DNA from: an uncultured Duganella sp.
GTDB lineage: Bacteria > Pseudomonadota > Gammaproteobacteria > Burkholderiales > Burkholderiaceae
NCBI GenBank assembly: GCA_946482335.1
Contig: CAMLRG010000112.1
Span: 1-17,665 of the forward strand
Reading direction: 5' to 3'
Length of the DNA: 17,665 nt
The translations under genes and the position numbers were made by a program. The notes under the pieces were generated by a model. The model searched no databases. It was not told the DNA's origin and saw only the letters and a list, made by a program, of their open reading frames with translations. Of this stretch, positions 1 through 5,708 are shown piece after piece (positions within the stretch are counted from its first letter, which is position 1; every line of letters begins with the position of its first letter).

Positions 1-862
1 CATTGCCGAACGTCCAGTGCGGGGTGGCGAATTCCGCCGCCATCGGGCATAGCGCTTCCACCGCGTCGGCGCCGGGACCGCGCGCGCCTGCGCGCACGCA
101 GTACAGGTTCCACCAGCCACTGCGGTCGGACACGAAATGCAGCACCCCCTGCGGCGACCATTCCGGCTGGCAGACCGACTCCTGCGGCCCGCCCGCCACC
201 AGCACCGGCGCGCCAAGGCTGCCATCCGCCTCCAGCTCCGCCACCCACAGTTCCGTTCCCTGCCAGGGCATGCGCGGATGGTCCCACGACAGCCAGGCCA
301 GGTGCCGCCCATCCGGCGACAGCCGTGGCGAAGAATAGAAGTCGCTCCCCGCGGCCAGCACACGCTCGACGCCGTCGAACCCGACCGCGCAGATCGTGTT
401 CGCCGGCTGCTCATGCGAGCCTTCATCTTCCGGATGCTGCTCCCGCACCGCGATCAGCCGCGCACGCGTGGCGTCGAACACGAAGTCGGCAAAGCGCTGG
501 CGGCCGGGCAAGGTGAATGCTTCAGCGGCGGCCCCGGCTGTCCCGGCGGCGATGCGGTACAGCCGGTTGTCGGCGTGGTGCGAGAACACCACGGTGCCGC
601 CGGCCACGGCATAGGCACCGCCACCGTATTCGTGTACCCGGTTGCGCACGTTGAAGGGCTGCGGCGTCACCTCGCGCGCCGGCGCCGCGCCTTGCCGCCG
701 CATCATGGTGGTGCGTCCCGCCTCGGCTGCACGGCCGGCCAGCCAATAGATGTCGTCACCGTCCAGCACGACCGAGGACAGCGGCGTGGCGCCTGCGGCG
801 ACCATCTCGGCGCTGATCGGTGAAGGCCAGGCGCCAAACGGCGCGGCGGAGGTCGATGTCAT
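1..862 (-). CDS. S9-family serine peptidase (acylaminoacyl-/dipeptidyl-peptidase type), N-terminal part only
   Basis: About 287 residues are visible, from an ATG at 862 to the window edge; the rest lies to the left. The protein begins MTSTSAAPFGAWPSPISAEM and continues with blade-like strands such as NRVHEYGGGAY, SSPRLSPDGRHLAWLSWDHP and PEWSPQGVLHFVSDRSGWWNLY. These are typical of the N-terminal beta-propeller of S9C prolyl-oligopeptidase relatives, which gates peptide access to a C-terminal alpha/beta-hydrolase domain. The catalytic Ser-Asp-His domain is not in the window, so activity cannot be judged. There is no signal peptide, so a cytoplasmic location is likely. GGAG lies five bases before the ATG and supports this start. 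The gene is divergent from hemE across 75 bases. The family assignment is firm; the substrate is unknown. Confidence 0.85.
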   Translation of the reverse strand, partial: MTSTSAAPFGAWPSPISAEMVAAGATPLSSVVLDGDDIYWLAGRAAEAGRTTMMRRQGAAPAREVTPQPFNVRNRVHEYGGGAYAVAGGTVVFSHHADNRLYRIAAGTAGAAAEAFTLPGRQRFADFVFDATRARLIAVREQHPEDEGSHEQPANTICAVGFDGVERVLAAGSDFYSSPRLSPDGRHLAWLSWDHPRMPWQGTELWVAELEADGSLGAPVLVAGGPQESVCQPEWSPQGVLHFVSDRSGWWNLYCVRAGARGPGADAVEALCPMAAEFATPHWTFGN

Positions 863-899
863 GGATGCTCCAAAACGCATGAATACAGGGCAGGGATGC

Positions 900-905
900 G
901 ATAAT
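900..905 (+). promoter_or_regulatory. possible -10 element for hemE
   Basis: GATAAT matches the sigma-70 -10 consensus at five of six bases and lies 32 bases before the hemE ATG, within the 75-base gap between two divergent genes. No convincing -35 is visible 16-18 bases upstream, so this is a weak call. Nothing else is recognisable in the gap apart from the GGAG ribosome site of the minus-strand peptidase gene. Confidence 0.3.
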
Positions 906-937
906 AACGCCTTTCACCACGCTTTAGATTGTCTTTC

Positions 938-2014
938 ATGCCACAATTCGCCCCGCTGAAGAACGATACCTTCCTGCGTGCGCTGCTGCGCCAGCCGACC
1001 GAGTACACCCCGGTGTGGCTGATGCGCCAGGCCGGCCGCTACCTGCCTGAATACCGTGCGACGCGCCAGAAGGCGGGTTCCTTCATGGGCCTGGCGACCA
1101 ACCCCGACCTGGCGACCGAAGTCACCCTGCAGCCGATCGACCGCTACGCGCTGGACGCGGCCATCCTGTTCTCGGACATCCTGACGGTGCCCGATGCCAT
1201 GGGCCTGGGCCTGTACTTCGTGGAAGGCGAAGGCCCGAAATTCGAGCGTCCGCTGCGCACCGAGGATGACGTCAAGGCGCTGCAGCTGCCGCCGGCCGGC
1301 TCGCTGGACTATGTGTTCAAGGCCGTGACCCAGATCCGCACCGAGCTCAATGGCCGCGTGCCGCTGATCGGTTTCTCCGGCAGCCCGTGGACGCTGGCGA
1401 CCTATATGGTGGAAGGCCAGGGTTCGCGCGAGTTCCACACCATCAAGAAGATGATGTATGCCCGCCCCGACCTGATGCACCACATCCTGGACGTGAATGC
1501 CCGTGCGGTGGCCGACTACCTGAACGCCCAGATCGATGCCGGCGCGCAGGCGGTGATGGTGTTCGACTCCTGGGGCGGCGCGCTGGCGGACGGCGCCTAC
1601 CAGCAATTCTCGCTGAAATACATGCAGCAGGTGGTCAGCCTGCTGAAGCGCGAAAAGGATGGCGTGAAGATCCCGGCCATCGTCTTCACCAAGGGCGGCG
1701 GCCACTGGGCCGAGGAAATTGCCGCCATCGGCGCCGATGCCATGGGCCTGGACTGGACCGCCAATATCGGCAAGATCCGCGCCCTGGTCGGCCACCAGAT
1801 GGCCCTGCAAGGCAATATCGACCCTGCCATCCTGTTCGCCAACCCGGAGCAGATCGCCGCGGAAGTGCGCCGCGTGCTGGACAGCTACGGCCCGCACGAT
1901 ACCGGCCACGTCTTCAACCTGGGCCACGGCATTTCGCAATTCACCCCGCCGGAATCGGTATCGGTGCTGGTCGATACGGTCCACAGCTACAGCCGCCAGC
2001 TGCGCGGCGCCTGA
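938..2014 (+). CDS. hemE: uroporphyrinogen decarboxylase
   Basis: HemE decarboxylates the four acetate side chains of uroporphyrinogen III to give coproporphyrinogen III in cytoplasmic haem biosynthesis. The 358-residue product is of normal length. It carries the family signatures [14 protein letters not shown] (residues 27-40), [16 protein letters not shown] (74-89), [16 protein letters not shown] (145-160), FDSWGG and [12 protein letters not shown]. The arginines of the first motif (R30, R34), D80, Y156 and H330 correspond to known substrate-binding or catalytic positions. ATG 938 was preferred over an in-frame TTG at 929, because the protein then starts [10 protein letters not shown], close to the usual N-terminus. 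No good Shine-Dalgarno is seen. The gene ends just before a strong terminator and is not in an operon with priA. Confidence 0.97.
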   Translation: MPQFAPLKNDTFLRALLRQPTEYTPVWLMRQAGRYLPEYRATRQKAGSFMGLATNPDLATEVTLQPIDRYALDAAILFSDILTVPDAMGLGLYFVEGEGPKFERPLRTEDDVKALQLPPAGSLDYVFKAVTQIRTELNGRVPLIGFSGSPWTLATYMVEGQGSREFHTIKKMMYARPDLMHHILDVNARAVADYLNAQIDAGAQAVMVFDSWGGALADGAYQQFSLKYMQQVVSLLKREKDGVKIPAIVFTKGGGHWAEEIAAIGADAMGLDWTANIGKIRALVGHQMALQGNIDPAILFANPEQIAAEVRRVLDSYGPHDTGHVFNLGHGISQFTPPESVSVLVDTVHSYSRQLRGA

Positions 2015-2033
2015 TTTCCTGTAGTCTGCCAAC

Positions 2034-2058
2034 AAAGGGCGCTGCGGCGCCCTTTTTT
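2034..2058 (+). terminator. Rho-independent terminator of hemE
   Basis: A perfect 9-bp stem (AAAGGGCGC / GCGCCCTTT) closes a TGCG loop and runs into six consecutive Ts (2053-2058). It starts 19 bases after the hemE stop codon. This is a textbook intrinsic terminator, and it insulates the AT-rich region to its right from hemE transcription. Confidence 0.92.
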
Positions 2059-2076
2059 AATTCGGGCAGGAGCGAC

Positions 2077-2085
2077 TTATACACA
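2077..2085 (+). promoter_or_regulatory. DnaA box TTATACACA
   Basis: Perfect match to TTATNCACA, 19 bases after the hemE terminator T-tract. It is an isolated box at the left end of the AT-rich region. Confidence 0.55.
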
Positions 2086-2241
2086 AATTTTTTTGCTGCG
2101 GAAATAACAGGCAGCCGGAAATCCTTCCCTCTCGCGCATGTTGTAAGTTATTGATTCATAAGCATAAAAAAATTGGCGGTTTGGGCAAGGTTTGGGCTTT
2201 TGTAAACCTTATCCCAAGCGGGAAGCTAGCTTGTTGGCCCA

Positions 2242-2276
2242 TTCTCCACAAAGTTATCCACAAAAACTGTGGAAAA
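2242..2276 (+). promoter_or_regulatory. DnaA-box cluster 1 (three boxes)
   Basis: Boxes in order are TTCTCCACA (2242-2250, one mismatch), TTATCCACA (2254-2262, perfect consensus) and, on the opposite strand, TTTTCCACA (2268-2276, matching TTWTNCACA). The gaps are three and five bases. The order, orientation and spacing are exactly repeated in cluster 2. Two boxes head-to-tail followed by an inverted one is a plausible platform for DnaA oligomer assembly. Confidence 0.7.
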
Positions 2277-2290
2277 AAGCCAAAAGTACT

Positions 2291-2310
2291 TAGTAAACCG
2301 GCACTTACTA
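2291..2310. repeat. inverted repeat TAGTAA / TTACTA
   Basis: Six-base perfect arms with an eight-base gap, just right of DnaA-box cluster 1. The arms extend to seven of eight bases if one mismatch is allowed. Short TAG/GTA-type triplets follow. It may be a protein-binding dyad; nothing more specific can be said. Confidence 0.35.
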
Positions 2311-2416
2311 GGAATTTGTAGGATTTGTCTTAGGGTCATGTTGCGTCGCATGATAAATCGCTAAGATTTTCGGTGGCGAAAACAGTTGCGCAAACACAAA
2401 CCTAGCGGCGCTCGCC

Positions 2417-2425
2417 TGTGTACAA
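2417..2425 (-). promoter_or_regulatory. near-consensus DnaA box TTGTACACA
   Basis: One mismatch from TTATNCACA, read on the minus strand, near the middle of the region. The same bases include TACAAT (2421-2426), which could instead be a -10 element, though no good -35 precedes it. Confidence 0.35.
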
Positions 2426-2524
2426 TGTCTGGCTCGATGTTGTGGCGCACCAGACGCATTTTTCATCGCCGGGATCACAAAAAAAGCTTGATTTCGGCAA
2501 AAATCTGGTCCCTAAATAGCGCAC

Positions 2525-2533
2525 TTATGCACA
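2525..2533 (+). promoter_or_regulatory. DnaA box TTATGCACA
   Basis: Perfect match to TTATNCACA between the two clusters, 13 bases left of the ATATGCGC / GCGCATAT inverted repeat. Confidence 0.5.
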
Positions 2534-2545
2534 GCGCGCGGAAAA

Positions 2546-2578
2546 ATATGCGCTTCTTGGCTCTCCTAGGGCGCATAT
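2546..2578. repeat. inverted repeat ATATGCGC / GCGCATAT
   Basis: Perfect eight-base arms (2546-2553 and 2571-2578) separated by 17 bases, directly left of the most AT-rich segment. No T-tract follows, so it is not an intrinsic terminator. A protein-binding dyad is the likelier reading. Confidence 0.45.
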
Positions 2579-2580
2579 CG

Positions 2581-2640
2581 TAAGTGGTTGAATTTAAACA
2601 GTAAAAATAATGTGTTTTTGCTGAGTTTTCAAAGATAGCA
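2581..2640. other. most AT-rich segment; candidate DNA-unwinding element
   Basis: Only 16 of 60 bases are G or C, with runs such as AATTTAAACAGTAAAAATAA. It lies between the perfect box at 2525 and DnaA-box cluster 2, which is where a duplex-unwinding element would sit. No exact 13-mer repeats like those of E. coli were recognised, so the call rests on composition and position. Confidence 0.4.
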
Positions 2641-2661
2641 AGCTTGAGGTTAGTGCTTGCT
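2637..2661. repeat. inverted repeat AGCAAGC / GCTTGCT
   Basis: Perfect seven-base arms with an 11-base loop, 16 bases left of DnaA-box cluster 2. There is no T-run. It is possibly a binding site for an origin-associated or regulatory protein. Confidence 0.4.
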
Positions 2662-2677
2662 CAGGATTCCAGCCCCT

Positions 2678-2712
2678 TTGTTCACAAAGTTATCCCCAGT
2701 TTCTGTGGATAG
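2678..2712 (+). promoter_or_regulatory. DnaA-box cluster 2 (three boxes) upstream of priA
   Basis: Boxes in order are TTGTTCACA (2678-2686), TTATCCCCA (2690-2698) and, inverted, CTATCCACA (2704-2712), each one mismatch from TTATNCACA. Spacing and orientation are identical to cluster 1, and the word CACAAAGTTATCC is shared at the same place. The cluster ends 28 bases before the priA ATG, so DnaA bound here could also affect priA transcription. Confidence 0.6.
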
Positions 2713-2740
2713 TTGAAAAACCAACGATTGATAGGCCTGG

Positions 2741-4750
2741 ATGGCGCACTGCATTCTCCGAATCGCCCTCGATACGCCGCTGAACGCGGTCTTTGATTAC
2801 CGCTGGCATTGCGAAAAATCAGACCGCCCGCTTGTAGGACAATTGGCAATGGTGCCCTTCGGCCCGCGCGAAGTAGTCGGCCTCATTGTGGGTATCCTGG
2901 AAGAAACGGACGTTCCGGAAGAGAAACTCAAAGAGGCACTCGCCGTGCGCCGCCAGCTGGCGCCGCTGTCCGCCCAATGGCTGGCGCTGGCCGGATTCGC
3001 CGCCGAGTATTACCAGCGCCCGCTGGGCGAGGTCGCCTTGCCCGGCTTGCCGAAAAACCTGCGCGTGGCCAGCACGGTCGCGCTCGACCGCGCCATCAGG
3101 AAACTGGCCAAGCTGGAGGCGCCGCACGACCCCGCGCCCGCCAGCGCGCCCGCCCTCAATCCCGGCCAGCAGGCGGCCGTTGACGTGATTGCCGGCGCCG
3201 AGGGCTTCGCCCCCTTCCTCCTGTACGGGGTAACGGGCAGTGGCAAGACCGAGGTCTACCTGCAAGCCTGCGCCAGGGTGTTGGCGCGCGAACCGCAAGG
3301 GCAGGTACTGGTGCTGGTCCCGGAAATCAACCTGACCCCGCAGCTGGAATCGAACATCCGCGCACGCTTCCCGGGCGTCATGCTGTCCACCCTGCATAGC
3401 CGCTTGTCGGAAGGCCAGCGCATGCTGCACTGGCTGGCGGCGCATGAGGGCAAGGCGCGCATCGTGCTGGGCACGCGCCTGTCCATCCTGGCCTCGCTGC
3501 CGCACCTGAAGCTGATCGTCATCGACGAGGAGCACGACCCCTCCTACAAGCAGCAGGAGGGCTTGCGCTATTCGGCGCGCGACCTGGCCGTATGGCGCGC
3601 CCACCAGCTGCAGGTGCCGGTGGTGCTGGGTTCCGCCACGCCTTCGCTGGAAAGCTGGCATCACGCACTCAAAGGCCGTTACCGCAAGCTGGAATTGCGC
3701 GAGCGCGCGGTGCAGCAGGCGGTGCTGCCTTCGGTGAAGCTGATCGACACCTCGCGCCGGCGCGGCCAGGAAGGCTTGTCGGAACAATTGGTGGCGGCGA
3801 TCCGGCTGCGCATGGAGCGCGGCGAGCAGTCGCTGTTGTTCCTGAACCGGCGCGGCTATTCGCCGGTGATCACCTGCGAGTCATGCGGCTGGGTCAGCGA
3901 ATGCAAGCGCTGCACCGCCTCGATGGTGCTGCACAAGTCCGATTACCGCCTGCGTTGCCACCATTGCAGCCTGGAGATGCGCATCCCGCGCCATTGCCCG
4001 ACGTGCGGCAATATCGACCTGCAGCCGCTGGGGCGCGGCACGCAGCGCATCGAGGAAAGCCTGCAGGAGCTGTTCCCGCAAGCGCGCGTGCTGCGCATCG
4101 ACGCCGACAGCACGCGCCGCAAGGGCAGCGCCCAGGAAGCCTTCGACAGCGTGCACCGGCAGGAGGTGGACATCCTGGTCGGCACCCAAATGGTCGCCAA
4201 GGGACACGACTTCAAGAACCTGACCCTGGTGGGCATCATGAACCCGGACAGCTCGCTGTTCTCGCAGGATTACCGCGCCAGCGAGCGCCTGTTCGCGCAA
4301 CTGATGCAGGTGGCGGGCCGTGCCGGACGGGCGGGCGGCAGCGAAAGCGAGGTGCTGGTGCAGACCAGCTATCCGCAGCATCCGCTATTTTCGGCCCTGG
4401 TCGCGCATGATTACGATTACTTCGCCAATGCCTTGCTGGGCGAGCGCGAAGTGGCCGGCCTGCCGCCCTACCTGTACCAGGCCATCCTGCGCGCCGAGGC
4501 GCGGCAGCTGGAAGATGCGCTGGACTACTTGCGCGGGGCGCGCGACCTGGTGCGGCATGAGGGCATCACCATCAACGATCCGATCCCGATGAGCATGGCA
4601 CGCGTGCACAATATGGAGCGCGCGCAGCTGCTGGTCGAATCGACCTCGCGTCCGGCCTTGCAGGCATTCCTGAAGGCGTGGATGCAAGCCCTGCGCGAGC
4701 AAAAGACCCGCGTCAAATGGTCGCTTGAGGTCGACCCGGTCGATATCTAG
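2741..4750 (+). CDS. priA: primosomal protein N' (replication restart 3'-5' helicase)
   Basis: PriA recognises stalled forks and D-loops and starts reloading of the replicative helicase. The 669-residue product is slightly shorter than E. coli PriA (732). It begins MAHCILRIALDTPLNAVFDY, the usual 3'-end-binding domain. Helicase motifs follow in order: Walker A GVTGSGKT (163-170), DEEH box (262-265), GSATPS (298-303) and QVAGRAGR (523-530). The zinc-binding insertion has all eight cysteines (379, 382, 388, 391, 406, 409, 419, 422), so the protein looks fully functional. No strong Shine-Dalgarno precedes the ATG. The gene follows the DnaA-box region and is convergent with the argP-like gene; the two reading frames overlap by four bases. 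Confidence 0.97.
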   Translation: MAHCILRIALDTPLNAVFDYRWHCEKSDRPLVGQLAMVPFGPREVVGLIVGILEETDVPEEKLKEALAVRRQLAPLSAQWLALAGFAAEYYQRPLGEVALPGLPKNLRVASTVALDRAIRKLAKLEAPHDPAPASAPALNPGQQAAVDVIAGAEGFAPFLLYGVTGSGKTEVYLQACARVLAREPQGQVLVLVPEINLTPQLESNIRARFPGVMLSTLHSRLSEGQRMLHWLAAHEGKARIVLGTRLSILASLPHLKLIVIDEEHDPSYKQQEGLRYSARDLAVWRAHQLQVPVVLGSATPSLESWHHALKGRYRKLELRERAVQQAVLPSVKLIDTSRRRGQEGLSEQLVAAIRLRMERGEQSLLFLNRRGYSPVITCESCGWVSECKRCTASMVLHKSDYRLRCHHCSLEMRIPRHCPTCGNIDLQPLGRGTQRIEESLQELFPQARVLRIDADSTRRKGSAQEAFDSVHRQEVDILVGTQMVAKGHDFKNLTLVGIMNPDSSLFSQDYRASERLFAQLMQVAGRAGRAGGSESEVLVQTSYPQHPLFSALVAHDYDYFANALLGEREVAGLPPYLYQAILRAEARQLEDALDYLRGARDLVRHEGITINDPIPMSMARVHNMERAQLLVESTSRPALQAFLKAWMQALREQKTRVKWSLEVDPVDI

Positions 4751-5643
4751 GGCTGCACCAGATAGCGCCGCGCCGTCCCCACGATCTGCTCCGTCAGCGC
4801 ATGCGTAAACGGCGTGTCCAGCTCCCAGGCGTGCCAATCGAGCTCCACGTCGATATAACGCCCCGGCAGCAAATCCACCAGCGCCCCCTGCGACAAGCCC
4901 TGCGCCGCCTGCAGGTAAGGCAGCAAGCCATACGCCAGCCCGCCGAACAAGGTATCGTTCAAGGCCGTCGACAACGGCAGGGTGTGGTGCGGGAAGGGCC
5001 GCAGGTACCCCGCCTCGCGCGCCAGGAAGCGCGCCATCAGGTCGCGGTCATGCACCACCGCGGGCGCCAGCGCCACCGCATCGGCGTTGAAGCCGTCCCC
5101 GAACCAGCGCCCGGCGAAAGCCGGCGCCGCCACGCACACATAACGCATGGCCCCCAATGGCGTGGCGGACGACCCGGCCGCCGCCGGCGCCGGCAGCTCC
5201 GCGCGCGCGGCCACGCAGCCGAACACCGCGCCTTCGCGCATCAGGTGCAGCGCCACTTCGCGTTCCGCGCACTCCACGTCCAGCTGGCAGCGCGGCGGCG
5301 ACAGCAAAGGCCGCAGCGCCAGCGGGAACCAGCTCGCCAGGCTGGCGGCATCGACAGCCATCGCGATTTCAGGCATGCTGGTCTGGTGGCCGAGGTCGAT
5401 GTCGAGCGCCGCCTCCATCAGCTTGACGTTACGGTAATGCGAGATGAGGCGCTGGCCCAGGCCTGTCGCTTCGGCCGGCGAACCGCGCACGATCAGCAGC
5501 CTGCCTACCGCATCCTCGAGCGTCTTGATACGCTGGGAAACGGCGGGCTGGCTGATGCCGAGCGCATTGGCCGCCTTGTCGAAGCTGCCATGGCTGGCAA
5601 CGGCATCCAGCACCGCCAGCGCGCGGTAGTCCAGATTTTCCAT
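4747..5643 (-). CDS. argP: LysR-type regulator of the ArgP/IciA family
   Basis: The protein has 298 residues, the normal LysR length. An N-terminal winged helix-turn-helix (about residues 4-62, DYRALAVLDAVASHGSF then AANALGISQPAVSQRIKTLE) is followed by a substrate-binding domain (about 90-295). The wording around the helix-turn-helix matches ArgP, formerly IciA, which in E. coli activates the arginine exporter gene argO with arginine as co-effector and was first described as an inhibitor of chromosome initiation. Unusually, the divergent neighbour is a flavin disulphide oxidoreductase rather than a LysE/ArgO exporter, so the target and ligand may differ. No Shine-Dalgarno precedes ATG 5643; TATAAG lies eight bases upstream, so a leaderless or nearly leaderless transcript is possible. 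The stop codon shares CTAG with the priA stop. Confidence 0.85.
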   Translation of the reverse strand: MENLDYRALAVLDAVASHGSFDKAANALGISQPAVSQRIKTLEDAVGRLLIVRGSPAEATGLGQRLISHYRNVKLMEAALDIDLGHQTSMPEIAMAVDAASLASWFPLALRPLLSPPRCQLDVECAEREVALHLMREGAVFGCVAARAELPAPAAAGSSATPLGAMRYVCVAAPAFAGRWFGDGFNADAVALAPAVVHDRDLMARFLAREAGYLRPFPHHTLPLSTALNDTLFGGLAYGLLPYLQAAQGLSQGALVDLLPGRYIDVELDWHAWELDTPFTHALTEQIVGTARRYLVQP

Positions 5644-5675
5644 AAGGTATGCTTATAAAGGCAGGGAAAGATAAG
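5642..5675. promoter_or_regulatory. inverted-repeat operator candidate between argP-like and flavoenzyme genes
   Basis: Three half-sites alternate: ATAAG (5642-5646), CTTAT (5652-5656) and ATAAG (5671-5675). The first pair forms a dyad with a five-base centre that overlaps the regulator's start codon; the second pair has a 14-base centre. LysR proteins typically bind such dyads in the divergent promoter region and repress their own gene. Autoregulation plus control of the flavoenzyme is the natural inference. Confidence 0.45.
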
Positions 5676-5708
5676 CCATACTAATGCAATAACACTGTAG
5701 GAGGCAAG

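Larger units (their letters stand above)
2059..2740. other. AT-rich, gene-free region with DnaA boxes: candidate replication origin or DnaA-binding locus
   Basis: About 680 bases between the hemE terminator and priA contain no credible gene in a window where genes are otherwise tightly packed. Base composition shifts sharply to AT; for example 2581-2640 has only 16 G or C in 60. Three sites match TTATNCACA perfectly (2077, 2254, 2525), and several more differ at one base, most of them in two clusters at 2242-2276 and 2678-2712. Inverted repeats lie at 2291-2310, 2546-2578 and 2637-2661. DnaA boxes plus an AT-rich unwinding segment are the hallmarks of oriC. In Caulobacter and other alphaproteobacteria oriC lies beside hemE, whereas in betaproteobacteria it is usually found beside dnaA, which is not in this window. 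The region could therefore be oriC, a DnaA-titrating locus or a DnaA-controlled promoter region for priA. Confidence 0.6.

Noticed and set aside
137..823. 228-codon plus-strand frame at the left edge
   Set aside because: It is the opposite strand of the S9 peptidase propeller domain, which has clear family wording on the minus strand.
914..2035. Long minus-strand reading frame opposite hemE (373 codons)
   Set aside because: It mirrors the hemE codons, its protein is low-complexity in H, Q, R and A and resembles no family, and hemE on the plus strand is certain.
2417..2426. TACAAT as the promoter of a small RNA inside the DnaA-box region
   Set aside because: No -35 at a suitable distance and no terminator downstream; overlap with a near-consensus DnaA box explains part of the sequence.
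2386..2583. 65-codon plus-strand frame inside the DnaA-box region
   Set aside because: No ribosome site, composition unlike neighbouring genes, no recognisable motif, and it overlaps a DnaA box and an inverted repeat.
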